In this document: one piece after another, positions 14,317-23,397 of the stretch
How positions within the stretch are numbered: the first letter of the stretch is position 1
How the letters are laid out: each line of letters starts with the position of its first letter
Notes under the pieces: generated by a model
Seen by the model: only the letters and a program-made list of their open reading frames with translations
What the model was told of the DNA's origin: nothing
Databases searched by the model: none
Origin: a virus
Virus record (IMG/VR): IMGVR_UViG_3300008110_000079
Span: 1-50,411 of that record
DNA: 50,411 bases
Direction: 5' to 3' (one strand)
Program-made: the position numbers and the translations under genes

Positions 14317-14759
14317 TATTTGATACCTAGATCGTCTTCTGTAATGATTTTAAATTCTAGCAATCTATCTTCACACCATTCTTTCGCCGCTTTCCACTTT
14401 GCCTTATTTACTTCATAAGTCTTTGCTTCATAGATAAAATTTTTTGTTACCCTTGATTTTTTTACTGGTGGTAAAGTTTGTCTTTTTGGTTTTACTTCTA
14501 TTACATAAGTTTTTATTGATCCAGATCTATCTTTCATTTTTACGATAAAATCTGGGTAATACTTATGAACTCTTTTATCAATAGGAGACACATATGGTAT
14601 GAAAAATTCCTCACTTGCCCATTCAAGAATACTATCATTTAAATCACACCACCTACAGAATTTTCTTTCCCAACTACTTCTACAAATTATATTATTAGGA
14701 TTACCTTTATATTTCTCTGGATTTTCTGGTTTATATTTACTTTTTATACTTTCTCCCAT
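14316..14759 (-). CDS. 4: Head completion protein gp4
   Basis: The 147-residue protein matches T4 gp4: YKPENPEKYKGNPNNIICRS, SWERKF, WASEEFFIPYVSPIDKRVHK, YYPDFIVK and VIEVKPKRQT. The PDF...EVKPK arrangement resembles a PD-(D/E)XK nuclease core, which has been suggested for gp4/gp50. The protein finishes filled heads before tail joining. It is the first gene of the minus-strand operon, 33 bases after a perfect late promoter. Confidence 0.93.
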   Translation of the reverse strand: MGESIKSKYKPENPEKYKGNPNNIICRSSWERKFCRWCDLNDSILEWASEEFFIPYVSPIDKRVHKYYPDFIVKMKDRSGSIKTYVIEVKPKRQTLPPVKKSRVTKNFIYEAKTYEVNKAKWKAAKEWCEDRLLEFKIITEDDLGIK

Positions 14760-14773
14760 TTATCTTGACTACA

Positions 14774-14780
14774 TATAATA
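14774..14780 (+). promoter_or_regulatory. Possible promoter for the tail-tube-fold gene
   Basis: TATAATA on the plus strand ends 21 bases before the ATG at 14802, at late-promoter spacing. It is either a late variant or an isolated -10 box, as no -35 is seen. Confidence 0.35.
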
Positions 14781-14792
14781 TAACAGTAGTTT

Positions 14793-14800
14793 TATTTATA
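14793..14800 (-). promoter_or_regulatory. Perfect T4-type late promoter for gp4 operon
   Basis: TATTTATA on the plus strand reads TATAAATA on the minus strand, the exact T4 late consensus, 33 bases before the gp4 ATG and inside the divergent leader of the gene at 14802. Confidence 0.75.
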
Positions 14801-14801
14801 G

Positions 14802-15599
14802 ATGGCTGCTCCAAAGACGGTTGCCCAATTAAAATCTAGTATTTTAAGACCAGCATTAACATCTCACTACTCCGTATTAATTACTGGTGTGCCTTCGACT
14901 GCTCAGACTTTTATAAGTCAAAATGCTCAAATATCAAGCACACCTGTAGAATATCTTGAATTGTCTTGCTGTGAGGCATCATTACCTGGATCATCTTTAG
15001 CAACACTGGATATTATGAATGATCATACAGGTGTTAATGAAAAACATGCTTATAGAAGATTATATGATGACAGAGCAGACTTTACATTTTATGTTGATCA
15101 TGATTATGTTCCAATAAGATTTTTTGAAGCATGGATGAGATATATTACTACTGAGCAAAGATCCAAAGGAATTGCTAATAGAACATTTACTTCAAGACCA
15201 ACTTGGGTAGATAATTATGCTACCGATCAAATAACCATTGAAAAATTTGAGCGCGATTATAATTCTAGTTTAACATATAAATTTATTAAGGCATTTCCTG
15301 TAAGTATAAATTCTATTCCCGTATCTTACGAATCATCTAATTTATTAAAAGTTACTGTTTCATTTGTTTATAGTAGATATTATATTGATAACTTTACTGG
15401 AGCACCAGCACAACCTAGCATACAGCAACCAGCACCAGTTTCTCAACAACCAATAACTACAAATACACCATTTACTACTCAAAGAATATTAAGTGATGAA
15501 TATTATAATAATTTTGGACAAAACTCTCAGAACGCCACTAACTTCTCAGATTTTACTAACGGCACTGTAGGTGGTCCATTTGGTCAAGCAGTTGCATAA
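14802..15599 (+). CDS. Tail-tube-fold protein, gp54-like
   Basis: The 265-residue protein has features of T4 gp19/gp54-type tube proteins: SHYSVLITGV near the start, LELSCCEASLPGSSLATLDI, and a VTVSFVYSRYYIDNF strand at the fold end. A Gln/Pro/Asn/Thr-rich tail of about 60 residues follows. Its place beside gp48 (divergent) and gp26 favours the tail-tube initiator gp54 over the main tube protein gp19, which normally sits by gp18 and gp20. Function inferred: bridging baseplate hub and tail tube. Confidence 0.7.
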   Translation: MAAPKTVAQLKSSILRPALTSHYSVLITGVPSTAQTFISQNAQISSTPVEYLELSCCEASLPGSSLATLDIMNDHTGVNEKHAYRRLYDDRADFTFYVDHDYVPIRFFEAWMRYITTEQRSKGIANRTFTSRPTWVDNYATDQITIEKFERDYNSSLTYKFIKAFPVSINSIPVSYESSNLLKVTVSFVYSRYYIDNFTGAPAQPSIQQPAPVSQQPITTNTPFTTQRILSDEYYNNFGQNSQNATNFSDFTNGTVGGPFGQAVA

Positions 15600-15605
15600 T
15601 AAATA
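15598..15605 (+). promoter_or_regulatory. Late-type promoter for gp26 and tape-measure genes
   Basis: AATAAATA within TAATAAATAAA, 28 bases before the gp26 ATG and overlapping the preceding stop. Confidence 0.6.
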
Positions 15606-15633
15606 AAACGACATCTGATTTGTATAGCAGATT

Positions 15634-16353
15634 ATGCCTTTACCAAAAATATCCACACCAACTTATGAGTTGGAACTACCATCTACTGGACAACCTATTG
15701 AGTATAGACCATTTCTTGTTCGTGAAGAAAAACTCTTAGTAATTGCATTGGAAACTGAAGATTCAAAGCAAATAACCAATGCGATAAAAAATGTAATTAA
15801 AAATTGTATTTTAACTAAGAATATAAAAGTAGAAACTTTACCTACCTTCGATATTGAATATTTGTTTTTAAATATTCGCGGTAAATCAGTTGGTGAGGAA
15901 GTTGATGTTAATATTATTTGTCCAGATGATGAAGAAACCACTGTACAAGTAAAGATTAATATTGATGATATTCAAGTTCAAAAAAATCCAGAGCATAGCA
16001 AGCAAATTAAAATTGATGATAGTCTTGCAATTGAAATGAAATATCCATCATTAGATCAATTTATCAAAAGTAATTTTGATTTTACAAATGATAATAATAT
16101 GGAACAATCTTTTGATCTTGTTGCATCATGTGTTGAAAAAATTTATACAGAAGAAGAAATTTGGACTTCATCTGATGTAACTAAAAAGGAGATTGTTGAT
16201 TTCCTTGAGCAAATGAATTCTGCTCAATTTAAAAAAATTGAAAAGTTTTTTGAAACAATGCCAAAACTTTCTCATGAAATTAAAGTGAAAAACCCAAATA
16301 CGAAAGTTGAAAGCACTGTAGTTCTGGAGGGATTATCCAGTTTTTTCGTATAG
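15634..16353 (+). CDS. 26: Baseplate hub assembly protein gp26
   Basis: The 239-residue protein matches cyanophage gp26: PKISTPTYELELPSTGQPIE, YRPFLVREEKLLV, then EYLFLNIRGKSVGEEV. T4 gp26 (208) acts in baseplate hub assembly. Its last codons are AGT TTT TTC GTA TAG, which form a -1 slippery heptamer in frame, and the next small frame is reached by that shift. The protein may therefore be made in two forms, 239 and about 301 residues, like the tail assembly chaperones of siphoviruses. The tape-measure-like genes lie directly downstream. Confidence 0.92.
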   Translation: MPLPKISTPTYELELPSTGQPIEYRPFLVREEKLLVIALETEDSKQITNAIKNVIKNCILTKNIKVETLPTFDIEYLFLNIRGKSVGEEVDVNIICPDDEETTVQVKINIDDIQVQKNPEHSKQIKIDDSLAIEMKYPSLDQFIKSNFDFTNDNNMEQSFDLVASCVEKIYTEEEIWTSSDVTKKEIVDFLEQMNSAQFKKIEKFFETMPKLSHEIKVKNPNTKVESTVVLEGLSSFFV

Positions 16354-16371
16354 CATTGGTCCACATGGACC
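16341..16371 (+). promoter_or_regulatory. Predicted -1 programmed frameshift site
   Basis: T TTT TTC at 16341-16347 is in the correct phase (X XXY YYZ) in gp26. Ten bases later GGTCC at 16358-16362 and GGACC at 16367-16371 form a hairpin with an ACAT loop. A -1 shift bypasses the TAG at 16351-16353 and continues through 63 codons to the stop at 16538. Confidence 0.7.
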
Positions 16372-16538
16372 TTGAAAATTATTTTAAGTTGAACTTCGCC
16401 TTGATGCAGTATCATAAATACTCATTAACGGAGATTGAAAATATGTTGCCGTGGGAAAGAGACATTTATGTTGCTTTACTACAAGCGCATTTAGAGGAAG
16501 AAAAACTTAAACAGCAGCAACAAAATGGCATCAAATAA
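16365..16538 (+). CDS. Small protein after gp26 (gp51 position); probable frameshift extension
   Basis: Read alone from the ATG at 16365, the product is 57 residues (MDLENYFKLNFALMQYHKYS, then MLPWERDIYVALLQAHLEEE). The LPWERDIY pattern is typical of the T-domain of tail assembly chaperones. The ATG sits in the loop of the 16358-16371 hairpin and has no ribosome site, so translation by -1 frameshifting from gp26 is more likely than independent starting. In T4, gene 51 lies at this place, but T4 gp51 is much longer (about 249). It overlaps the tape-measure start by 14 bases. Confidence 0.7.
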   Translation: MDLENYFKLNFALMQYHKYSLTEIENMLPWERDIYVALLQAHLEEEKLKQQQQNGIK

Positions 16539-18984
16539 ACCAAAGTTTATCGATAAATTTTGGCCAGTATCTACAATAGTATCAAGTAGAACTGGACAAT
16601 ATAAAAGAATACTTGCTCAACGAATGGAGAGGAACAAGTATTTAATCGAGAATACTTATGGTGTAAAGGCAGATAGAGTTGTAGATACATTCATCAAAGC
16701 ATATTTGGCGTCGGATAAAGATTATCCTGCGCCAATTGAAATTGTTCAAAATCCAAGGTCAGAAAAAGATTTCGATTTATATAATCAATACATTATATTT
16801 TTGTGGGAATATTATGTAAGAGATAAGAGTAAGAAACCAAAACCAGGTAGAGAAAAACCACCGCCAAATATACCCAATAATCAACAACCTCCAGGTGATC
16901 CTGGGTCATTGACTTTATATGAAGGGAAGAAAGAAGAAGATTTAGTTGATGAAGAAGTTGATGAAAGAATTTTAAAACTTCTTGGATTGCAAGATGTTTT
17001 TGATATTGATTATGGAACTTATCTTACTCTACTAAAAGAGAAGATGATTTCTGCAAGGATGTCATCTACAAGTATTCCTACGGAAGAAATAGAATTAATA
17101 ACTAATGAATATAAAAGAGTAAAGGGTAAGGTTGGTAGATTTAAAATAAAAGGTAAGAAAATAAATGCTGATAATATAAAGGCATCTGGTCCAATAAGAA
17201 TAACTAAAGATCAATTTTTTCTTGCTGGAAAGGTATCAGTTCCAAATGTTAAATCTGAAGATCAAAAACCGACAGCAGAAACATCTGATTTAAAAAAAGA
17301 TATACAAGTAATTAGATCTAGTCTTGAAAATATTGCATCTTTATTAACGGGTCAGAATAAATTATTACAAAAATCATTTGAAACTCAAAGACTACAAAGA
17401 GAAAATAAAAGAAGATCTGATAAGGAAGACAAACTAGAAACTGTAAAAGGTGCATTAAAAAATGTCGCACAAAAAGTATTAGCACCATTTCAAAGTATAT
17501 TGGATAAAATTATTAACTTTATTGTTAATATGCTTCTTGGGAGATTTTTTGTTAAGTTGATGGATTGGCTTGCTAATCCAGAAAATTTTGCTAAAGTTAA
17601 AAATATTTTTAGATTTTTAAAGGATTGGTGGCCTGCTCTTCTAGGTGCATATCTACTTTTTGGTAATGGGTTGGGTAGATTTGTTGTAAAGATCACTGCA
17701 TCTTTAATAAAATATGGATTTAAATTAACTAAAAAAGTATTACCTCAATTATTAAAATTTCTTAAAAGTCCCATTGGAATGGGATTGGGGTTATTTACTG
17801 CTGGTGCGACAGTACCAATGCTTTTCCCACAAACTGTCAATGCCCAAGAGACTGCAATATCATCTTCTCCTGGAACTAATGAGGATAAGATTGGTAAACT
17901 GAAGCAACAGAAAGAAAATTTAAATTGGTTAGATAAACTTCAGGGGAAAGGATCTGAAATTGATGAGCAAATTCATTTCTTAGAAACTGGAAAAACCAAG
18001 GCATATACTGGCGGTGGTTTAATTACAAACTCAAAATATAATAGTGGATTATATACACAACCAATAAAAATTAGTGATATTGGATTTGATGGTGGTGGAT
18101 CAATACAAAATGATACTGGTGTAAAAGTATCTGGTGCTGGAAAGGATACTCAGTTAATTGCTGCTCAACCAGGTGAAATTGTAATTAATAAACCAACAGT
18201 AGATGCTTTAGGTAAAAACTTTTTCTTATCTTTGAATTCTAAGTTTGGTGGATCTGGTGCCAATATACCAAAAATGTATAATGATATTCAACTTGCCGCT
18301 AAGGGTGGTCTTGTTGGTGGGTATTCTGGAGATAAAAAAGATAGTCCACCATCAGATGGAAAGAGAAAACCAACTAGTAAAGTTGCTGCAAAGTTAGCAC
18401 CTTTCTCTATGAAAGATACATTCATGAATTTATCTCCGTTGAATATTGATAAAAGAACTACTATTTTTAATCAAGATTATACTAAAGATAAATCAAAATC
18501 AAAACCAAAGAATAAACAATTAACACCAATGCAACAATGGGCAAAGAATTTCCCAGAACTTGCTAAAAAAGTTAAACCAGGACAATCTGGATATGATGAA
18601 ATACAAGCAGTAATTAATCCAAAAATTGATATGTCTAATGTATTTTCTACATCATTTACTCCTTTGTTTAATAACATTATTGAAAATACTTTCAATAATA
18701 CTGTTAATGGTTTAAATTTTGGTGATCATCAAAACATTAATATTGAAGGTCCCAAAAAACCTAATTTTATACCTGCTAAACAAAATGTTTATATTCCTCC
18801 ATCACCATCAGTTAATAATGCTCCTAATATAATTGCACTTCCACCGATTAGAAAAAATCAAACTTCTAATACTTCTGGTTCTAATAAAAGTATGGGAAAA
18901 GATATACCACAGTTTCCAGCGTTTCAAGATACCGCTACTAGAAAAAACAACCTACAAATTTATGGAATAATAGGGGTAGGTTAG
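16525..18984 (+). CDS. Tape-measure-like tail protein 1, 819 residues
   Basis: The N-terminal 250 residues are hydrophilic with a Pro-rich linker. About residues 255-310 form a charged coiled coil (FETQRLQRENKRRSDKEDKL), followed by long hydrophobic or amphipathic helices (about 320-435). Past residue 490 come Gly-rich motifs typical of tape measures (GGGLITNSKYNSG; AAQPGEIVINKPTVDALG). The coiled-coil-plus-helix block is shared with the next gene. Position after gp26 and its frameshift matches the chaperone-then-tape-measure order of other tailed phages. T4 uses gp29 for this role; no clear gp29 match was seen, so the assignment rests on architecture and order. Confidence 0.65.
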   Translation: MASNKPKFIDKFWPVSTIVSSRTGQYKRILAQRMERNKYLIENTYGVKADRVVDTFIKAYLASDKDYPAPIEIVQNPRSEKDFDLYNQYIIFLWEYYVRDKSKKPKPGREKPPPNIPNNQQPPGDPGSLTLYEGKKEEDLVDEEVDERILKLLGLQDVFDIDYGTYLTLLKEKMISARMSSTSIPTEEIELITNEYKRVKGKVGRFKIKGKKINADNIKASGPIRITKDQFFLAGKVSVPNVKSEDQKPTAETSDLKKDIQVIRSSLENIASLLTGQNKLLQKSFETQRLQRENKRRSDKEDKLETVKGALKNVAQKVLAPFQSILDKIINFIVNMLLGRFFVKLMDWLANPENFAKVKNIFRFLKDWWPALLGAYLLFGNGLGRFVVKITASLIKYGFKLTKKVLPQLLKFLKSPIGMGLGLFTAGATVPMLFPQTVNAQETAISSSPGTNEDKIGKLKQQKENLNWLDKLQGKGSEIDEQIHFLETGKTKAYTGGGLITNSKYNSGLYTQPIKISDIGFDGGGSIQNDTGVKVSGAGKDTQLIAAQPGEIVINKPTVDALGKNFFLSLNSKFGGSGANIPKMYNDIQLAAKGGLVGGYSGDKKDSPPSDGKRKPTSKVAAKLAPFSMKDTFMNLSPLNIDKRTTIFNQDYTKDKSKSKPKNKQLTPMQQWAKNFPELAKKVKPGQSGYDEIQAVINPKIDMSNVFSTSFTPLFNNIIENTFNNTVNGLNFGDHQNINIEGPKKPNFIPAKQNVYIPPSPSVNNAPNIIALPPIRKNQTSNTSGSNKSMGKDIPQFPAFQDTATRKNNLQIYGIIGVG

Positions 18985-18985
18985 T

Positions 18986-21900
18986 ATGAACTTAGATTCT
19001 AAAAAACTTCTTCCACCATCAAAAAAAAGTGAAAGTCAGAAGATAAATGCTGATAAATTTTTAGTACCAGTAAAAAATATACAATATAAAAATATTGTAA
19101 AATTATCTGAGACTAAAGAAGATCAACCAAAAGTTGAAAAGTTTGGTTTAAAAGATGAAATTCTTTCTATAAAAGAATCAATTCTTTCTATTGAAAAATC
19201 TATAGCAAAGTCATTAGATCTACAAAAAGAAAAAATACTAAAGGATAAATTAGATCGAGAAAATAAAAGAAGACAAGATAAAGAAGAGAAATTAGAACAA
19301 AAAAAGGACTACGGTTTTGGTAAAATAATAAAGAATATTCCTAAACCAAAATTAAGTTTTATTGATTGGATTAAGCGATTTGTTTTAAATATGTTCCTTG
19401 GTTATTTTGCCGTTAGGGTGATTGATTATCTGCCAACTATAATATCAATAGCAAGTAAAATAACTCCAGCAATAAACTTTATTGGTTGGATGGGTAAAAA
19501 TTTGTTGAAAGGGTTGATTGATTTTATTGATTGGGGTTATAAAGCATATGATGCAACTCGTGGATTTATAAAACAAGTCGCTGGTGATGGAGCACAAAAA
19601 CAATTTGATAGTTTCTCTAAAAATTTAAATGATGTTTTAAATTATACAATAGTTACTGCTCTTGGTATTGCCGCTCTTGCTGATAAAGTTAGGGATAAAA
19701 ATCCAAACAATAAAACAAATAAAAAAGGTCAACCCAGAGATCCTCGTACAAATAGACCAGTACCGACAGATAAAAAGGGAAATTATTCTTTCCATAGAAG
19801 TGGTGGTGCTTATAATAGAGAAGTATTCAGAAAAACTGATTGGTCATATAAGCAATATGACGCGAATGAAAATCAAATAATGAGGAGATACGCCAGAAAA
19901 TATGGGCGTGATGCTGCAGTTGATAAGTTTGGTAAGGAAAGTGTAAAGGATATTGGTGGAAAGTATGGAAGATCTAAGTTAACTAATGCTGCAAGAGCAG
20001 GTGCTGTTAAATTAGTTGGAAAGTCTGGAGCAAAGACTGTTTTAAAATTTACTAGACCTCTTCTAAAAAGACTTCCTCTTATTGGAGCACTTATTGATTT
20101 TGGACTTTCTGTTGCTTTAGGTGAACCATTAGGTAGAGCAGCATTCTCTGCTATTGGTGCTGCTCTTTTAGGTACAATCGGTGCTGGATTTGGTGGTCCT
20201 ATTGGAGCAGTTCTTGGTGGACTAGCTGGTAATTGGGCAGGTACAAAATTGTATGATATTTTATTTAATGGGAAGAAAGAACAGGGTAATAAAAAGGTTA
20301 AAGGTAAAGCATCTGGTGGACAGGTCACTTCTAGAGGTGGTACAACTGTAGGTGGATCTATTGGAAGAACACAAAAAGTAATTAGAAGAGTACCAAAACC
20401 ACCTAAATTACAAGCACCAGAATCTATTCCAGGAAAAAATATTGGCGGTGAAAAGGTAATAGATAAAGTTTTTCCAAAAGAAACTTCACCAGAACATATT
20501 AGTCCTCTTAGATCTTTAAAAACTTCTTCAAGTATATTGAAAGGATCTGGGTCTACATTATTAAGTCAAACAATGGCAGTTGGTGTTGATCTTGCTATGG
20601 GGCAAAAACCAACAAAAGAATTTTATAGTAAATATGGAAAAGCGTTTGGGTCTTTTGTTCAGGAAATGGTTAATACTAATATGGAAATGACCACCCAAGA
20701 AACAGCAAGATCAATACTTGCTATGGCAAACGGTGGAACAGTTCCATATAATATTCCATCTAGGGGACCAAATTTTGGTGAAAAGGTTGGGGAGATGGTG
20801 GCAACTGCATTTGCCAACACTGTTGAAAAACAATCGTCATTAATATTAAATGCATTGAAAATAGAATCGAATAAAAAATCATATACTGGTATTACTGAAA
20901 GTGATCCTACATTGGAAGGTGATGATGAAGGTGGTGAAGGTGGTATGACTAAAGGTACGTGGGGACCACTTTTAGATTTAATTGCTGGTAAAGAATCTGG
21001 TGGAAATTATGAGGCAATGTATCCAAGCACTACTTTAAAAGGTGCCACTAAAATGACAATCGCTGAAGTTGCCAGAAGAGCAACTGGTGCTGTAGGAAAA
21101 TATCAACAACTTCCACAATACCTTGTCAATCGAGCAAAGGCGGCAGGTCTTAATCCAGATAAAGATCTGTATAGTCCAGAAAATCAAGAAAAGATTATTA
21201 TTAATGTTAATATCAAAGGAAGAGGTGGTGAAAGATGGTTAAAGGGTGAAATAAGTGATGAAGAATTTATGCAAGGATTATCACAAGAATTTGCATCTTT
21301 ACCTAATGCTCAAGGTAAGTTTTATTATCCTGGGCAAAGTAGTGCAATGACCCCTGCAAAGGTAAAAGCAGCATTATCTAAAGTTAAGAAAGGTGGTTAT
21401 TCTCAAGCAGAACTTGCTAAAGGTGGTAAAGATCCTTCGATTGGATTGGGTAAAGGATATGGTTCTGCTGGAGGAAAAATTGCTGGTGAATTGGGTAGGT
21501 ATCTTAATAAAGCATTAGTTCCTGGAAAAGATTTCCTTAGAGTTACAGAACATCCTGAACATGGTGGAGTTAGAGGTAGACATGCAAGAAATTCTTATCA
21601 CTACGATGGTAGAGCAGTTGATATTGGTGCGTGGGATTGGGAACAACCAAAAATATTAAGAGCGATTGCAGACTTTAATAAGAAGCGTGGTGTAAAACCA
21701 GTTGAATTATTACATGCAAAAAATGAACCTTCTGGACATAGCGACCACGTTCACGTCGCATATAAACATGGTGGATTAGTAACAAAACCAACACATGCTT
21801 TAATTGGTGAAACTAAAAAACCAGAAATGGTATTGGATCCAGATACAACTGGGACAATGAATAAAGAATATCCTGGTATGTTGGCAAAGTTAAATGCTGC

Positions 21901-22099
21901 TAAAAATAAAAAGCAAATATCTGAAGTTTTAAATACCTATGCTTCTTATGAAAACAATAATGGTAAGTCTTCTATTATTCTGATACCGATAGAAAAAATT
22001 GTAAATAATACTATAACTAAACAAACACCAGGTCAATCAATGACTGGTGGAAGATCTTTTTCTTCTGATGGTTTAAACATCGAAACTTTACTAGCATGA
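18986..22099 (+). CDS. Tape-measure-like tail protein 2 with two wall-lytic domains
   Basis: This 1037-residue protein repeats the charged coiled coil (LDRENKRRQDKEEKLE, about residue 90) and helix block of its neighbour, then has Gly/Ala-rich hydrophobic helices near residues 375-415. About residues 660-800 form a muramidase-like domain: AGKESGGNYEAM with a candidate catalytic Glu, and GAVGKYQQLPQYL. About 835-925 form an M15/VanY-type peptidase: HYDGRAVDIGAWDW and HSDHVHVAYKHGG, with metal-binding His and Asp residues. The end has the tape-measure motif GGLVTKPTHALIGETKKPEM. It probably digests peptidoglycan during DNA entry, taking over the role of the T4 gp5 lysozyme. It starts 2 bases after its paralog. 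Confidence 0.8.
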   Translation: MNLDSKKLLPPSKKSESQKINADKFLVPVKNIQYKNIVKLSETKEDQPKVEKFGLKDEILSIKESILSIEKSIAKSLDLQKEKILKDKLDRENKRRQDKEEKLEQKKDYGFGKIIKNIPKPKLSFIDWIKRFVLNMFLGYFAVRVIDYLPTIISIASKITPAINFIGWMGKNLLKGLIDFIDWGYKAYDATRGFIKQVAGDGAQKQFDSFSKNLNDVLNYTIVTALGIAALADKVRDKNPNNKTNKKGQPRDPRTNRPVPTDKKGNYSFHRSGGAYNREVFRKTDWSYKQYDANENQIMRRYARKYGRDAAVDKFGKESVKDIGGKYGRSKLTNAARAGAVKLVGKSGAKTVLKFTRPLLKRLPLIGALIDFGLSVALGEPLGRAAFSAIGAALLGTIGAGFGGPIGAVLGGLAGNWAGTKLYDILFNGKKEQGNKKVKGKASGGQVTSRGGTTVGGSIGRTQKVIRRVPKPPKLQAPESIPGKNIGGEKVIDKVFPKETSPEHISPLRSLKTSSSILKGSGSTLLSQTMAVGVDLAMGQKPTKEFYSKYGKAFGSFVQEMVNTNMEMTTQETARSILAMANGGTVPYNIPSRGPNFGEKVGEMVATAFANTVEKQSSLILNALKIESNKKSYTGITESDPTLEGDDEGGEGGMTKGTWGPLLDLIAGKESGGNYEAMYPSTTLKGATKMTIAEVARRATGAVGKYQQLPQYLVNRAKAAGLNPDKDLYSPENQEKIIINVNIKGRGGERWLKGEISDEEFMQGLSQEFASLPNAQGKFYYPGQSSAMTPAKVKAALSKVKKGGYSQAELAKGGKDPSIGLGKGYGSAGGKIAGELGRYLNKALVPGKDFLRVTEHPEHGGVRGRHARNSYHYDGRAVDIGAWDWEQPKILRAIADFNKKRGVKPVELLHAKNEPSGHSDHVHVAYKHGGLVTKPTHALIGETKKPEMVLDPDTTGTMNKEYPGMLAKLNAAKNKKQISEVLNTYASYENNNGKSSIILIPIEKIVNNTITKQTPGQSMTGGRSFSSDGLNIETLLA

Positions 22100-23385
22100 G
22101 CACACCAAACATTGCTGCTAACCCAGCTAATATAACTCTATTTAAAATATATTCTAATGTCAATGGAAACTCTTCTGATGTTAGGGGTGGTGTTGTAAAC
22201 TTATCTTATTTTGAAAGCGTATTAGAAAATACTATAAGAGTTAGTGCTACAATAATTGATACTGGATCTGAAAATGGTAATGTATTGCAGTTACTGGAGT
22301 TGTCTGGGTTTGAAAAAGTTGAATTAGAATTCAACGATAATCAAACATCTGAAAATAAACTTAGATTTACTGGAAACAACTCATTGTATATTTCAAAAAT
22401 AAGAAACATATATTCACATACACAAAAGACTGCATTCACAATAGACTTAGTTTCTAAAGAATTTCTTCTCAATGAACAAGAAAGTAGTTTAGTTTATAAA
22501 AGGTATGACGGTGAAATATCAAGTTCTGTTAAAAAAATAATGCAGGACTATCTTAAAACTAGTAAATCTATTTTTACTGATACCACTGTTAATACATATA
22601 ATTTTATTGGTGATGCTAAAAAACCAATGAGATTATGTACTGAGATGGCGAGATTTTGTATACCTGATGGTGTTCCTGGAGCAAAAGGTAAAGTTGCTGG
22701 ATACTTATTTTTTGAAACGTATGATGGTTATAATTTCAAGTCTATAGATAAATTGCTAGATCCAGATAGAGGATATAATTCTTACATTTATAATATGAAT
22801 ACTGGATTGCCATCTGGATATACTGGTAAAATATTGGAATATTATTCTGATAAAACTATTGATGTTCAAAAAAGATTAATGATTGGTGGATATGGTACTA
22901 AACTTGAGGGGTTTGATCCATATACGGATAAATTTGGATATGCTTTAGTTGATTCTAAAAATCAACCTCAACTTGGAGGTAAAAAAATGCCTAAATTGAC
23001 TTCTGATTTTACTGGACCTTCTAGAAAATCAATAAGAAGACTTGATATAGGACAACTTCCAAATGGATCAACAAGTAAAGAACAATTGAAAGGTGCGTTT
23101 ACTCAAAATTTAGATGCTGGTAATGTCATTGCACAATCTGCAATGAGATACAATCAGTTATTTACTTTAATAATGACTATAACTATTGCTGGAGATATTT
23201 CAATTAGGGCAGGTGATTTAATATATTGTGATTTTCCAGGGACAACCCCAAAAGAAAACCCAGATCCAGATAAGGAAATAAGTGGTATATATATGATATC
23301 GGATATATGCCATTTTATAGAACCAAAAAGAACATTCACTAAAATGAATTTAGTTCGTGGTTCTTTTGGGAGAACACCAAAGTAA
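22096..23385 (+). CDS. 27: Baseplate central hub gp27-like
   Basis: The 429-residue protein starts with a beta domain (NITLFKIYSNVNGNSSDVRG; VVNLSYFESVLENTIRVSAT) and has the hub-type FTIDLVSKEFLLNEQ segment and a C-terminal barrel (DISIRAGDLIYCDFPGT). This fits T4 gp27 and related hub proteins (T4 gp27 is 391), which form the trimeric ring that holds gp5. It overlaps the upstream gene by 4 bases. Identification is by pattern and by being just before gp5, with only cp12 between. Confidence 0.8.
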   Translation: MSTPNIAANPANITLFKIYSNVNGNSSDVRGGVVNLSYFESVLENTIRVSATIIDTGSENGNVLQLLELSGFEKVELEFNDNQTSENKLRFTGNNSLYISKIRNIYSHTQKTAFTIDLVSKEFLLNEQESSLVYKRYDGEISSSVKKIMQDYLKTSKSIFTDTTVNTYNFIGDAKKPMRLCTEMARFCIPDGVPGAKGKVAGYLFFETYDGYNFKSIDKLLDPDRGYNSYIYNMNTGLPSGYTGKILEYYSDKTIDVQKRLMIGGYGTKLEGFDPYTDKFGYALVDSKNQPQLGGKKMPKLTSDFTGPSRKSIRRLDIGQLPNGSTSKEQLKGAFTQNLDAGNVIAQSAMRYNQLFTLIMTITIAGDISIRAGDLIYCDFPGTTPKENPDPDKEISGIYMISDICHFIEPKRTFTKMNLVRGSFGRTPK

Positions 23386-23397
23386 GGAGGTTAAATT

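Noticed and set aside
19873-20328. Minus-strand frame of 151 codons, Ala/Pro-rich
   Set aside because: Antisense to the Gly/Ala helices of the second tape-measure-like protein; no start signal.
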